64,000 nt of DNA from Candidatus Oscillochloris fontis. GTDB taxonomy: Bacteria > Chloroflexota > Chloroflexia > Chloroflexales > Chloroflexaceae. The position numbers and the translations under genes are program-made. Below are positions 26,682 through 34,569 of the stretch, piece by piece. Where the stretch lies: assembly GCF_004138135.1 (NCBI RefSeq), contig NZ_RYFD01000004.1, positions 1 through 64,000 on the forward strand. Direction: 5' to 3'. Position 1 is the stretch's first letter, and every line of letters starts with the position of its first letter. The notes beneath the pieces are model-generated. The model was not told the DNA's origin, did no database searches, and saw only the letters and a list, made by a program, of their open reading frames with translations.

Positions 26682-29600
26682 ATGCCTGAGAATACCGATT
26701 CCATAATCGCCGCTGCGCTGCGCCGCTATCTGGCGACAAAGATCCGTGCCTCCGCCAATACCCGCACCTTCTTCCGTATCTCCGGCTTCCGCGAAGCGGT
26801 CTACCAGGAGTTGCTCGCTGCATTAGCGCAAACAGCATGGCGGCTTGCCGAGAAGGATCTACTGGTATGTAGTATTGATCCCATCCCCGGCTATCCTGAA
26901 CAGGCGCTCCCAGCGCACCGCTCGGCCACATGGTACCGCAACACGGTGCAGGATGGGCAGGCGCTCATCCTCATCCAGAACCGCCGCAGTACCGATGCCC
27001 AGAGCCTCAAGGATCTCTTCTCGGTTACGGAAATGACCATCTCGCAGGATGGGATTCATGCGCTGCTCGATACCTGTTTCACCCACTACCAACTCAACAC
27101 CGAGGCCAATCAGCGCGACGGGATCATCCAATTTGTGCGCCGCTTTGCCAAGGTGATCCACGAGCCACAGTTGCGCGATCTGGTCGAGTTTTTGGTCGAG
27201 GTGGATCGCAGCATGGCCGAGCAACCCGGTATGGATGTGCAGCATGCTCTGGTTGGTGCGCTGCCCTGGCTGGGACTCTTCCGCTGCAAAGAGCTGGCGA
27301 CGGTGAAGAGTGGCCACAGCGACAAGCTCCTGCGCCAAGTCTGGAATGCTGCCCGCATTGGTGACGAGGTGCTGGAGGAACGTCAGTATAGCGACTATCT
27401 GGAGCGTCTTCAGCATGCAACTTTCGACGATCTGAATGGCGCTTCGGCTGCCCAGAAGCGCCACTTGCTGGCGCGTTTCATTGCCGGTGAACTGCGCAAC
27501 GACCGCGATGCGCAGTTGGAGGTGCTGAAGATTGATTGGGAAGAGATCAAGCAGATCATCCTGAGCAAGACGCGCAATACCGCCCAGCAGAAGTTGGCGA
27601 CGCTGGCTACCCAAATCCAGGTGTTAGCCGAAGAAGAGCGGCTGGGTGGTGACGATGTTCAGGAGGTACTTGATGACCTGCGCAATAGTACCGAACCCGA
27701 TCCAGAGACGCTTGACCGACTGCTGATCGAGCAGGGCGATGCGCTGCCCAAAAAACTGAAGACCGATCTCCAGCGGCTGGTCAAACCGCGTACCCAACGC
27801 CACACCGATTTCCTCGTCGGGGTGGTGAGTGTGGCCCTAACGCTACTCGCTCCGCACCAGCATGATCTGGTAGCCGGAACACGGCTCCAGGTGCAGGTCA
27901 ATCTGCGGGGGGCCAAGAAGAGTGAGCACCTCAATGAAGCCTGTGCCACCTTCCGCACCCTCTATGGGGGCATCGAGAAGGCATGGAAACAACTAGATTG
28001 GGATCTTCAGGCGCTCTGGGATCAGAGTGAGCAAGAGCCGAGTGGAGAAGAGGAAGAGGGCCAGAACGAGCCTGAACAGGAGCGCGAGATCCGTCAGGAG
28101 ATTCCCTTCCGCCTCATCCTGCTGGGGCCGGACGGGAAGGAGCGTAGCCGTGCCGAGTTGATCTGGATCTACCGCGCCGATAGCCCCGCCGGGGCCACCC
28201 ACCAGACCTTGGCCGCCGAGCGCAGGCAGATTGGTGCCAGCGAGCCATTGCGGCTGCGCGTGCCGGTCTTCAACACCTGCCCGGAGAGTAGCGTGATTGA
28301 TGATCTGGACATCAGCCGCCCGGTTCGTTCCTTTGGCGCATGGTTTGAGCAGGCCAATAGCCTCGCCGATCTACTCGAACGTAGCCTGCACAAGCGGGTA
28401 CAACCGGGTGTATGGCAGGTGGTGAGCGAGGCGCTGCGCAACCTCGAACATGCCTGGGCCGCCTTGGTGCAATCCAGCCAGCAGGGCTTGCTGGCTACAG
28501 ATCTGGAGCCGCTGCTGCACGCCTACGAGCACCTGCTAGATCGGGTGATTAGCAACTTTCAGAGTGGCAACGAGATCAGCTATGGCTATCGTGTGCTCAA
28601 CCAAGCCTGGATGATCAGCCACCCCCACGAACCCAACTGGGCGCTGATGCCGCTCTTCCACCCGCTCAAACTGCTCTGGTGGCGCGAGCGCAGCCGCTAC
28701 TTCAGCCAGATCCTGAGCCACCTGCTCGATCCCGCCACGCCCGCCACCATTGTGGACGAGCCGCGCTTCCGGCGCGAACTGCGGGCCACCTATGGCTCAA
28801 GTGGCTTCCCACCGCTCATCGCGCTGCCATTCAAGGACGGGAAGCCCGCCGAGTACTTTGTCGCCGCCGAAGAGAGCGATGGCTACGAACTCTTCTTCCG
28901 CGAAGCGCAACGCACCGATGCGTTTGGGATGGAGAGTGAAGACTCGGATGACGAACAGGAGATCGCTGCCCAACGTGCCGTTGAGGGCATTACGGCGGTG
29001 ATTCAAGACTACATCGAGACCTACCCGTTTGTGCGCGATGGCCTCGAAATCCTCCTCTTTGAGTGCCGCAACGGCGCACTGCCCGGTCTCCTCATTGAGC
29101 GCCTGCATCAGATCGGCAAGCGCCGCGATTGGCATGTGCGCATCAACATGGTGGTGCATACCACTGATCGCGGTGCGCCGATCTTCCGCCGCGTCAGCGA
29201 GTGGGTGGAGCGTGAGCGCCTGCCGAGTAGCCGCGAGGCGCGTACCTACTTCCCTTCGATTACCCTACAGGTGATGCAAGAATCTTCCCACACCGCCCTC
29301 TTCCAGCGCTGCGCAGATAGCGATCTGATCATCTTGGCCGATGTCTTGGCCGAACGCGGCCAACGGATGAGTGCCAAGATCGATCCCGACCTCGCTACCG
29401 ATCTGCCCAGTATGGGCTATCTCCCCACCTACCGAGCGCAGCAGGAACCCTTCCAAGTGGGTGAACTCCAGCGCAACTTGTTGCTCACCCCGCCCCACCA
29501 GCCGCGTATGAGTCGCCTCTTCATGCTCAGCCAGTATGCGGCCATCGAGCGCCGTAAAGTGCAACTCGACCAGCAGGCCCGCTTCTACCGCGAGATGAGC

Positions 29601-31910
29601 CTGGAGGCATGGCAGCCGGAGATTAGTGCCATGCATGACCACTTCAACTGGGTGGTCTGCTACGACCCGACGATTGACCGCTTCTTGATCGAGAGTACCT
29701 TCCCCGATCAGGTGCAACTCATCCGCTACTCGCTGGGCCTCGGTGCCAAACGCCAACACAACCTGACCGTCTCTTCCTCCCATAAAGCTCAGGACATTGT
29801 GGTACGTCGCTTGGCCGCTCGCTTGGCGCAGATGTTGGAGCACCACGATTCGTCCGATTTCCTCCAGCATGTGGCCCAGCGTTTGGTGGAAGAGGCCAAG
29901 CTGATTTCGGGCGATATTGTGCTGCGTGCGGCTGGGCCGGGTATGTTCCTCAACGAACTGATTGGCCTGGTGAGCGCCAAATTTGCTACCGAGGAGCGCT
30001 ACCGTAGCAGCAATCCCGACACCCTCAGCACCTGGATTCTGCTCGATGATGTGGAACACTGGTTTAGTGGCAAATTCCCCGACCTGCTCTTTGTTGCGAT
30101 CTCCGCGAGCGAGAACGGCCAACTCAAGCTACACCTAGAGGTGATCGAGGCCAAATGTATTGGCGTACAAGCCTTTGATGCCGAAGCGCGTGACGCCCAA
30201 CACCAAGTATTGAAAGGCATACAACGCATTGGAAGCGCCTTCGCCAGTGGTGCGCAGCATCTTGACGCCCTCAACTGGTACGATCAACTCTACCGTGCCA
30301 TCGTTGGCAACCTTCAGGTCGAGATCGCCCAGGAAGAGGTGTGGAAACTCTTCCGTGAACACCTGCACCAAGGAGCCTTCGAGCTTGATCTGAGTGGCCA
30401 CACATGGGTCTTCTGCTACGATAGCCAAGCAGAAATTACCAACGGCCCCAGTGAAGATCACTTCGGCAAGGGCGAGAGCGATCTACCCCTCCTGGCCCAT
30501 CACTACGGGCGCAACGAACTATGTGCGCTGCTACGTCGCCTGATCGAGCACCACACTGGGCCTAGCCCGCATCCAGAGTTGTGGATACCGCGCCAGGCAG
30601 TAGCGACGCAAGATGTTGCGTCGCTACCGGGGACGCAAGATGTTGCGTCGCTACCGGGGACGCAAGATGTTGCGTCGCTACCGGGGACGCAAGATGTTGC
30701 GTCGCTACCGGGGACGCAAGATGTTGCGTCGCTACCGGGGACGCAAGATGTTGCGTCGCTACCGGGGACGCAAGATGTTGCGTCGCTACCGACACAACCG
30801 CCCCCACCCGACAAAACCGTAACCGAACACGAATCCGAATGGGTAGCCAACAAAGCCCGCGACCTTGAACGAGTCCTGCGGCGGCGCGGCATCCAGATCA
30901 TGAAGATCAACCCCGCCGACGCCGATGTTGGCCCCAGCATCGTGCGCTTCAAGTTCCGCTTGGCCGGTAACGAGTCGCTCAAAAAGGTGCAGGCGATGGC
31001 CGAAGATCTGGCCCGCGACTTGGCGCTGCCGGGGACACCCATCATTGATAACATCAGCCGCAGCACCTTTGCCGGGATTGATATTCCCCGCGAGCGGAGC
31101 GAAACCATCCCACTGCGCCCGCTGCTTGATGCGTTGGGGCAACCCGGCTCGGCTGAGTTACCCATCATCCTCGGCAAGACCCCCGATGGTAGCCTCATCT
31201 GCGAGGATCTGGCCGATTTCCCGCACCTGCTGGTGGCTGGCGCAACCGGATCGGGCAAGTCGGTCTTTTTGCGTAGCCTCCTACTCAGCCTGCTCACCCA
31301 GTATCGCCCCGGCGGCCTCGAACTGCTCATCGTTGACCCCAAACGCACCGACTTCACCTTCTTCAACCGCTTGCCCTACCTGCGTGGGGGTAAGGTGATC
31401 GTGGATGGCAACGAGGCCCGCACAGCCCTGCTCGAACTCGCCCGCAGCGAGATGCAGCGCCGCCAAGACCTGATCGCCAACCGCAGTATGCGCATGAAGG
31501 AATTTAACCAGCGTTACCCCGACGAAGCCCAACCGCCCATTGTGGCCCTGATTGATGAGTATGCCCTACTCACCAACATGATGGACAAAAAAGATCGCGA
31601 ATCCTTTGAACAAGATCTCATGATCCTCGCTGCTGCCTCGCGGGCGGTCAGCATCCACCTGATCATTGCCACCCAACACCCCAGCGCCGAGATCGTCACC
31701 TCCAAACTCAAAGCCAACCTCGATGCGCGCATCGCCTTCAAAGTGGCGACCAACACCAACTCGCGGGTGGTGCTGGACACACCGGGGGCCGAAAATCTAC
31801 TGGGCAATGGCGATATGCTCTTCCGGCGCAAGAGCGGCGAGATTGTCCGCATCCAAGCGCCATTTATGGACGAGATGGCGATGATGGAGTATTTGAAACA
31901 GATTGGGTGA
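26682..31910 (+). CDS. sspH: SspH-like FtsK/HerA-family DNA translocase with possible nuclease centre
   Basis: 1742 residues. The C-terminal ~350 residues are an FtsK/SpoIIIE-like motor: Walker A GATGSGKS near residue 1520, LIVDPKRTDF, Walker B VALIDEYALL, and the sensor-like IIATQHPSAE. Upstream, LLDDVEHWF (D1122/D1123) and LEVIEAKC (E1156-A-K1158) resemble a PD-(D/E)xK nuclease core. Between the two, residues ~1309-1370 are seven copies of TQDVASLPG from a 27-bp DNA repeat plus a proline-rich stretch, an evident flexible linker. The ATG at 26682 has AAGGAG upstream. Its 3' end overlaps the convergent DUF6544 gene by 47 bases. Confidence 0.8.
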   Translation: MPENTDSIIAAALRRYLATKIRASANTRTFFRISGFREAVYQELLAALAQTAWRLAEKDLLVCSIDPIPGYPEQALPAHRSATWYRNTVQDGQALILIQNRRSTDAQSLKDLFSVTEMTISQDGIHALLDTCFTHYQLNTEANQRDGIIQFVRRFAKVIHEPQLRDLVEFLVEVDRSMAEQPGMDVQHALVGALPWLGLFRCKELATVKSGHSDKLLRQVWNAARIGDEVLEERQYSDYLERLQHATFDDLNGASAAQKRHLLARFIAGELRNDRDAQLEVLKIDWEEIKQIILSKTRNTAQQKLATLATQIQVLAEEERLGGDDVQEVLDDLRNSTEPDPETLDRLLIEQGDALPKKLKTDLQRLVKPRTQRHTDFLVGVVSVALTLLAPHQHDLVAGTRLQVQVNLRGAKKSEHLNEACATFRTLYGGIEKAWKQLDWDLQALWDQSEQEPSGEEEEGQNEPEQEREIRQEIPFRLILLGPDGKERSRAELIWIYRADSPAGATHQTLAAERRQIGASEPLRLRVPVFNTCPESSVIDDLDISRPVRSFGAWFEQANSLADLLERSLHKRVQPGVWQVVSEALRNLEHAWAALVQSSQQGLLATDLEPLLHAYEHLLDRVISNFQSGNEISYGYRVLNQAWMISHPHEPNWALMPLFHPLKLLWWRERSRYFSQILSHLLDPATPATIVDEPRFRRELRATYGSSGFPPLIALPFKDGKPAEYFVAAEESDGYELFFREAQRTDAFGMESEDSDDEQEIAAQRAVEGITAVIQDYIETYPFVRDGLEILLFECRNGALPGLLIERLHQIGKRRDWHVRINMVVHTTDRGAPIFRRVSEWVERERLPSSREARTYFPSITLQVMQESSHTALFQRCADSDLIILADVLAERGQRMSAKIDPDLATDLPSMGYLPTYRAQQEPFQVGELQRNLLLTPPHQPRMSRLFMLSQYAAIERRKVQLDQQARFYREMSLEAWQPEISAMHDHFNWVVCYDPTIDRFLIESTFPDQVQLIRYSLGLGAKRQHNLTVSSSHKAQDIVVRRLAARLAQMLEHHDSSDFLQHVAQRLVEEAKLISGDIVLRAAGPGMFLNELIGLVSAKFATEERYRSSNPDTLSTWILLDDVEHWFSGKFPDLLFVAISASENGQLKLHLEVIEAKCIGVQAFDAEARDAQHQVLKGIQRIGSAFASGAQHLDALNWYDQLYRAIVGNLQVEIAQEEVWKLFREHLHQGAFELDLSGHTWVFCYDSQAEITNGPSEDHFGKGESDLPLLAHHYGRNELCALLRRLIEHHTGPSPHPELWIPRQAVATQDVASLPGTQDVASLPGTQDVASLPGTQDVASLPGTQDVASLPGTQDVASLPGTQDVASLPTQPPPPDKTVTEHESEWVANKARDLERVLRRRGIQIMKINPADADVGPSIVRFKFRLAGNESLKKVQAMAEDLARDLALPGTPIIDNISRSTFAGIDIPRERSETIPLRPLLDALGQPGSAELPIILGKTPDGSLICEDLADFPHLLVAGATGSGKSVFLRSLLLSLLTQYRPGGLELLIVDPKRTDFTFFNRLPYLRGGKVIVDGNEARTALLELARSEMQRRQDLIANRSMRMKEFNQRYPDEAQPPIVALIDEYALLTNMMDKKDRESFEQDLMILAAASRAVSIHLIIATQHPSAEIVTSKLKANLDARIAFKVATNTNSRVVLDTPGAENLLGNGDMLFRRKSGEIVRIQAPFMDEMAMMEYLKQIG
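30606..30791. repeat. 27-bp palindromic unit repeated seven times inside sspH
   Basis: Unit ACGCAAGATGTTGCGTCGCT plus ACCGGGG, contiguous and essentially identical, in frame as TQDVASLPG; the last copy lacks the final codon. Each unit contains the palindrome GACGCAA-GATG-TTGCGTC. A related palindrome lies in intergenic DNA at 63333-63379. Confidence 0.95.
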
Positions 31911-32694
31911 CGTTATACTCCACCTCACGCACCTCCATGTAGGCGTAGGAAAACTCGCCACTTGGTAGGTGCCAGTGTGCTTCACCGTGCGGCATGAGGT
32001 GGCCATTCACCATCTGCCAGCCACTCACCGGGGTGGACCAGCGCACGAACTCGTAGCTCTGGCCATTCGTGGTGCGCGAGCGGTCATCCGAGTAGAAGTT
32101 GCGCAACGCGCCGTTGGCATCGAAACTCAGTACCGCATGAATGGTGTTGCCCGCATTCGTGAAGGTTGCCCGCACTGTTTGGGGGTCAAGTTCCTCCCAC
32201 ACAATCTGGGGGTCAATCAGGGTGGCCGGAGCCAGCAGACACATATCGTTAAAGAGTGTCACCGTCTCGCCACGATCCATCTCTGGCCCGCGTGCATTCA
32301 CGATCCTCAAGAGCGTCGCAATCTTCACCTCAAAGGTTGCGTGCGGGCCAATGTAGCGGTGGTACGCCTGCACAGGCACCCCAAACATCGTCGTATCCAC
32401 CAGAAACAGGCGTGTATGTGGGCCAACAAAACTCTGCTGATCAATCTCCACCTGCATCCAGCCATCATTGGGGCCATTACGCAACCCTCCGCGCATCTGG
32501 AGCCGGTAGTTGCTCACCCGTGGCTGGCCCACCACCCCGGCAAAGCGGAGATACTGCTGCACCGCCGTTGGCAGATGTGCCAGATCAGCCTCGGTCACTA
32601 TCTCGGTCTGATTGGTGTGGCTGGCCATCCCGGCGGCCACATCACGCCCGTACTGAGCGCGGTAGCTCCAGGGGGCCACGAGTAGATACTTCAT
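31864..32694 (-). CDS. DUF6544-like protein
   Basis: 276 residues, mostly beta-rich, beginning MKYLLVAPWSYRAQYGRDV. A conserved-looking core reads LPTAVQQYLRFAGVVGQPRVSNYRLQMRGGLR, typical of the DUF6544 family of unknown function, which resembles lipocalin/LolA-like folds. The ATG at 32694 overlaps the stop of the 77-codon gene before it (ATGA), and the upstream part of the frame is ignored for that reason. Tail-to-tail overlap with sspH is 47 bases. Confidence 0.7.
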   Translation of the reverse strand: MKYLLVAPWSYRAQYGRDVAAGMASHTNQTEIVTEADLAHLPTAVQQYLRFAGVVGQPRVSNYRLQMRGGLRNGPNDGWMQVEIDQQSFVGPHTRLFLVDTTMFGVPVQAYHRYIGPHATFEVKIATLLRIVNARGPEMDRGETVTLFNDMCLLAPATLIDPQIVWEELDPQTVRATFTNAGNTIHAVLSFDANGALRNFYSDDRSRTTNGQSYEFVRWSTPVSGWQMVNGHLMPHGEAHWHLPSGEFSYAYMEVREVEYNVTQSVSNTPSSPSRP

Positions 32695-32924
32695 AATGCA
32701 CCTTCGGTTTCCATCATCAACATACGCAACACACACCCACGGTTATGCAGATGGCGAATAATCCCAATCATGCCCGCCTGATCGGTGCGCAGATGGCTCA
32801 GTGTTGTCACGGTGTCACCAAGCACCATACGTGTCTCAGGCGGGCAGCAGGCCGCCAGAAAATCTGCGTCTAAGCGCCCCAGCACCTCGATGTGGTAGTT
32901 GTGGATACATGCTGCGCTGTTCAT
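32691..32924 (-). CDS. small conserved protein, uncharacterised
   Basis: 77 residues with one beta-beta-alpha-beta-like unit (HIEVLGRLDADFLAA, then DTVTTLSHLRTDQAGMIGIIRHLHNRGCVLRML). This resembles a common unnamed actinobacterial/Chloroflexota family of about 80 residues found next to membrane proteins. It is translationally coupled on both sides (4-base overlaps). No catalytic motif. Confidence 0.7.
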   Translation of the reverse strand: MNSAACIHNYHIEVLGRLDADFLAACCPPETRMVLGDTVTTLSHLRTDQAGMIGIIRHLHNRGCVLRMLMMETEGAL

Positions 32925-33790
32925 GGCTGTTCCTTGATATGGCCAAAGATCTGCCCTAACAAAACCGCCGCCACGAGACTCAGTACGACAAAGGGGGCGA
33001 CATAACTGGCATACTGCGCCGGGGTAAGGATGATCCCGTCTAACGCCTGCATAATGGACTGACTAGCAACAACAAACCCAATACTCACATTCAGGCTGAG
33101 CAGAATCGCGGCCAGCAACGTCCCTAGCGGCTTTGCCTGCCAAACCAGCACCATCGCCAACCATGCCGCAGGCAGAATGATGCCCAGATCCAGCACATAG
33201 GTCGCCTCGGTGTGGTAATGGCCCAGATGCGCTGGCACCTGCTGTGTCACCATACTCACCACAATATCCACGATCCAGATCGCCAGCGACATCCCCGCGA
33301 GGAAGAGAAACCCACTCAACCAACGCCGAGGCAAGCGCGGGTTGGTCTGCTGCGCCAATGCAGCCAGATCTATCGAGCGGAATGCCAGCACAAAGCTGAA
33401 GAAACTCAACCCGGCACAACCGATATAGACCAGCAGCAACGGGTTGTAGACCGCACCGAGGGCTAACGAGGTGGCATTGTAGAGCGTATAGGCCAGCATA
33501 CAGGTCAGGAAGATGCGTGTACGCATGCCGCCACGCACATCCAACCAGATCGCCAGCAACAACGCAGGCAGCGCCAAAAAGAGCGTAATCGCATCGGTGC
33601 CGCGCAGAATAGGGGCCTTGAAGGCCGAATCATGGGCATAGATCCCGTGCCCATAGATCGCAACCTCCTGCCCATACTGATTCACAAATATGGACGGCCC
33701 TGGCCCACCAGTGCTAAAGAGTCCCATTCCGGCATAGCTGGCTACCAGCAGGGCAATCAGGAGGCTCATCCATCGCAGGGGGATATTCAT
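32921..33790 (-). CDS. multi-pass membrane protein, uncharacterised
   Basis: 289 residues with about seven or eight hydrophobic helices and a longer extracytoplasmic loop after the first (TGGPGPSIFVNQYGQEVAIYG). No transporter signature is recognised. It is the first gene of a three-gene overlapping operon with the small protein and the DUF6544-like protein. The upstream region is shared with a divergent Uma2 gene. Confidence 0.7.
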   Translation of the reverse strand: MNIPLRWMSLLIALLVASYAGMGLFSTGGPGPSIFVNQYGQEVAIYGHGIYAHDSAFKAPILRGTDAITLFLALPALLLAIWLDVRGGMRTRIFLTCMLAYTLYNATSLALGAVYNPLLLVYIGCAGLSFFSFVLAFRSIDLAALAQQTNPRLPRRWLSGFLFLAGMSLAIWIVDIVVSMVTQQVPAHLGHYHTEATYVLDLGIILPAAWLAMVLVWQAKPLGTLLAAILLSLNVSIGFVVASQSIMQALDGIILTPAQYASYVAPFVVLSLVAAVLLGQIFGHIKEQP

Positions 33791-33844
33791 CGGGGTACTC
33801 CTCTCGTGATCTATTCCCCCCTAGTATAGATAGGCACATCAAAA

Positions 33845-33872
33845 CAAGGACTACATACCAATGTAGTCCTTG
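33845..33872. promoter_or_regulatory. 12-bp palindrome overlapping the Uma2 promoter
   Basis: CAAGGACTACAT-ACCA-ATGTAGTCCTTG is perfect and its right end overlaps TTGATG (33870-33875), the -35 box of the promoter TTGATG-17-TACAAT (33893-33898). A likely operator in the divergent gap. Confidence 0.6.
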
Positions 33873-33899
33873 ATGTAGCCACCTCTCCGTGCTACAATT

Positions 33900-33937
33900 G
33901 AAGAACCTCCCCCAAAATAATCAATGCGAGGTTCTTC
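33900..33937 (+). promoter_or_regulatory. inverted repeat over the Uma2 ribosome site
   Basis: GAAGAACCTC (33900-33909) and GAGGTTCTTC (33928-33937) are perfect inverses. The right arm contains the Shine-Dalgarno GAGG of the Uma2 gene. If transcription starts at or before 33900 the site would be sequestered; from the predicted promoter part of the left arm might be missing. Confidence 0.45.
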
Positions 33938-33938
33938 T

Positions 33939-34553
33939 ATGACTGCCCAACCCAAACCCACGATCAGCGAAGAGATGTACCTTGAAGCTGAACGTACCAG
34001 CCCCAAAAAACACGAATATTACGCTGGTGAAGTCTATGCAATGGCAGGTGCAAGCGAACAACACAACATCATCGCCATGAATGTTGCGGCACTCCTGCAT
34101 GCCCTGTTGCGTGGGCGTTCATGTCGGGCGTACCCTAGTGATATGCGTGTCAAGATCATCAAGACTGGCCTCTATACCTATCCTGATTTCACCATTGTAT
34201 GTGGCCAATCCCAATTTATTGATTCTGAAAAACGCGATACCCTGATCAATCCTACAGTTATCATCGAAATTCTTTCGCCCTCTACAGAGCGCTATGATCG
34301 TAGTCTCAAATTTCAGCACTACCGTACACTCGATTCGCTCCAAGAATATATCCTCATCGCGCAAGATCGCTATCATATTGAACGCTTTGTGCGTCAAGAA
34401 AACAATGAATGGCTGCTATCCGATGCTTTTGGTCGTACAGAGAGCATTCCAATAGCCGCCATTCAGGCTCGTTTGCGCCTAGAAGATGTCTACGAACAAG
34501 TCACGATGGCCTCAAATATGCTGAACATGTACCCGCATCCTGATCAAAGTTGA
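33939..34553 (+). CDS. Uma2-family (DUF820) putative endonuclease
   Basis: 204 residues of the Uma2 family, with the restriction-endonuclease-like fold. The features are SEEMYLEAERTSPKKHEYYAGEVYAMAGAS, a YPDFTIVCG segment giving the Asp, and a VIIEILSPSTERYDRSLKFQHY segment giving Glu. These proteins are abundant in Chloroflexota and cyanobacteria; their cellular role is unclear. The ATG at 33939 follows a GAGG; an in-frame ATG at 33924 is the alternative. Codon use is more A/T-rich than its neighbours. Confidence 0.85.
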   Translation: MTAQPKPTISEEMYLEAERTSPKKHEYYAGEVYAMAGASEQHNIIAMNVAALLHALLRGRSCRAYPSDMRVKIIKTGLYTYPDFTIVCGQSQFIDSEKRDTLINPTVIIEILSPSTERYDRSLKFQHYRTLDSLQEYILIAQDRYHIERFVRQENNEWLLSDAFGRTESIPIAAIQARLRLEDVYEQVTMASNMLNMYPHPDQS

Positions 34554-34569
34554 TGCAGATCCCGCTGCC

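Noticed and set aside
30606-30791. Regular 27-bp repeats looked at first like a CRISPR array
   Set aside because: Units are contiguous with no spacers and lie in frame within a long conserved gene.
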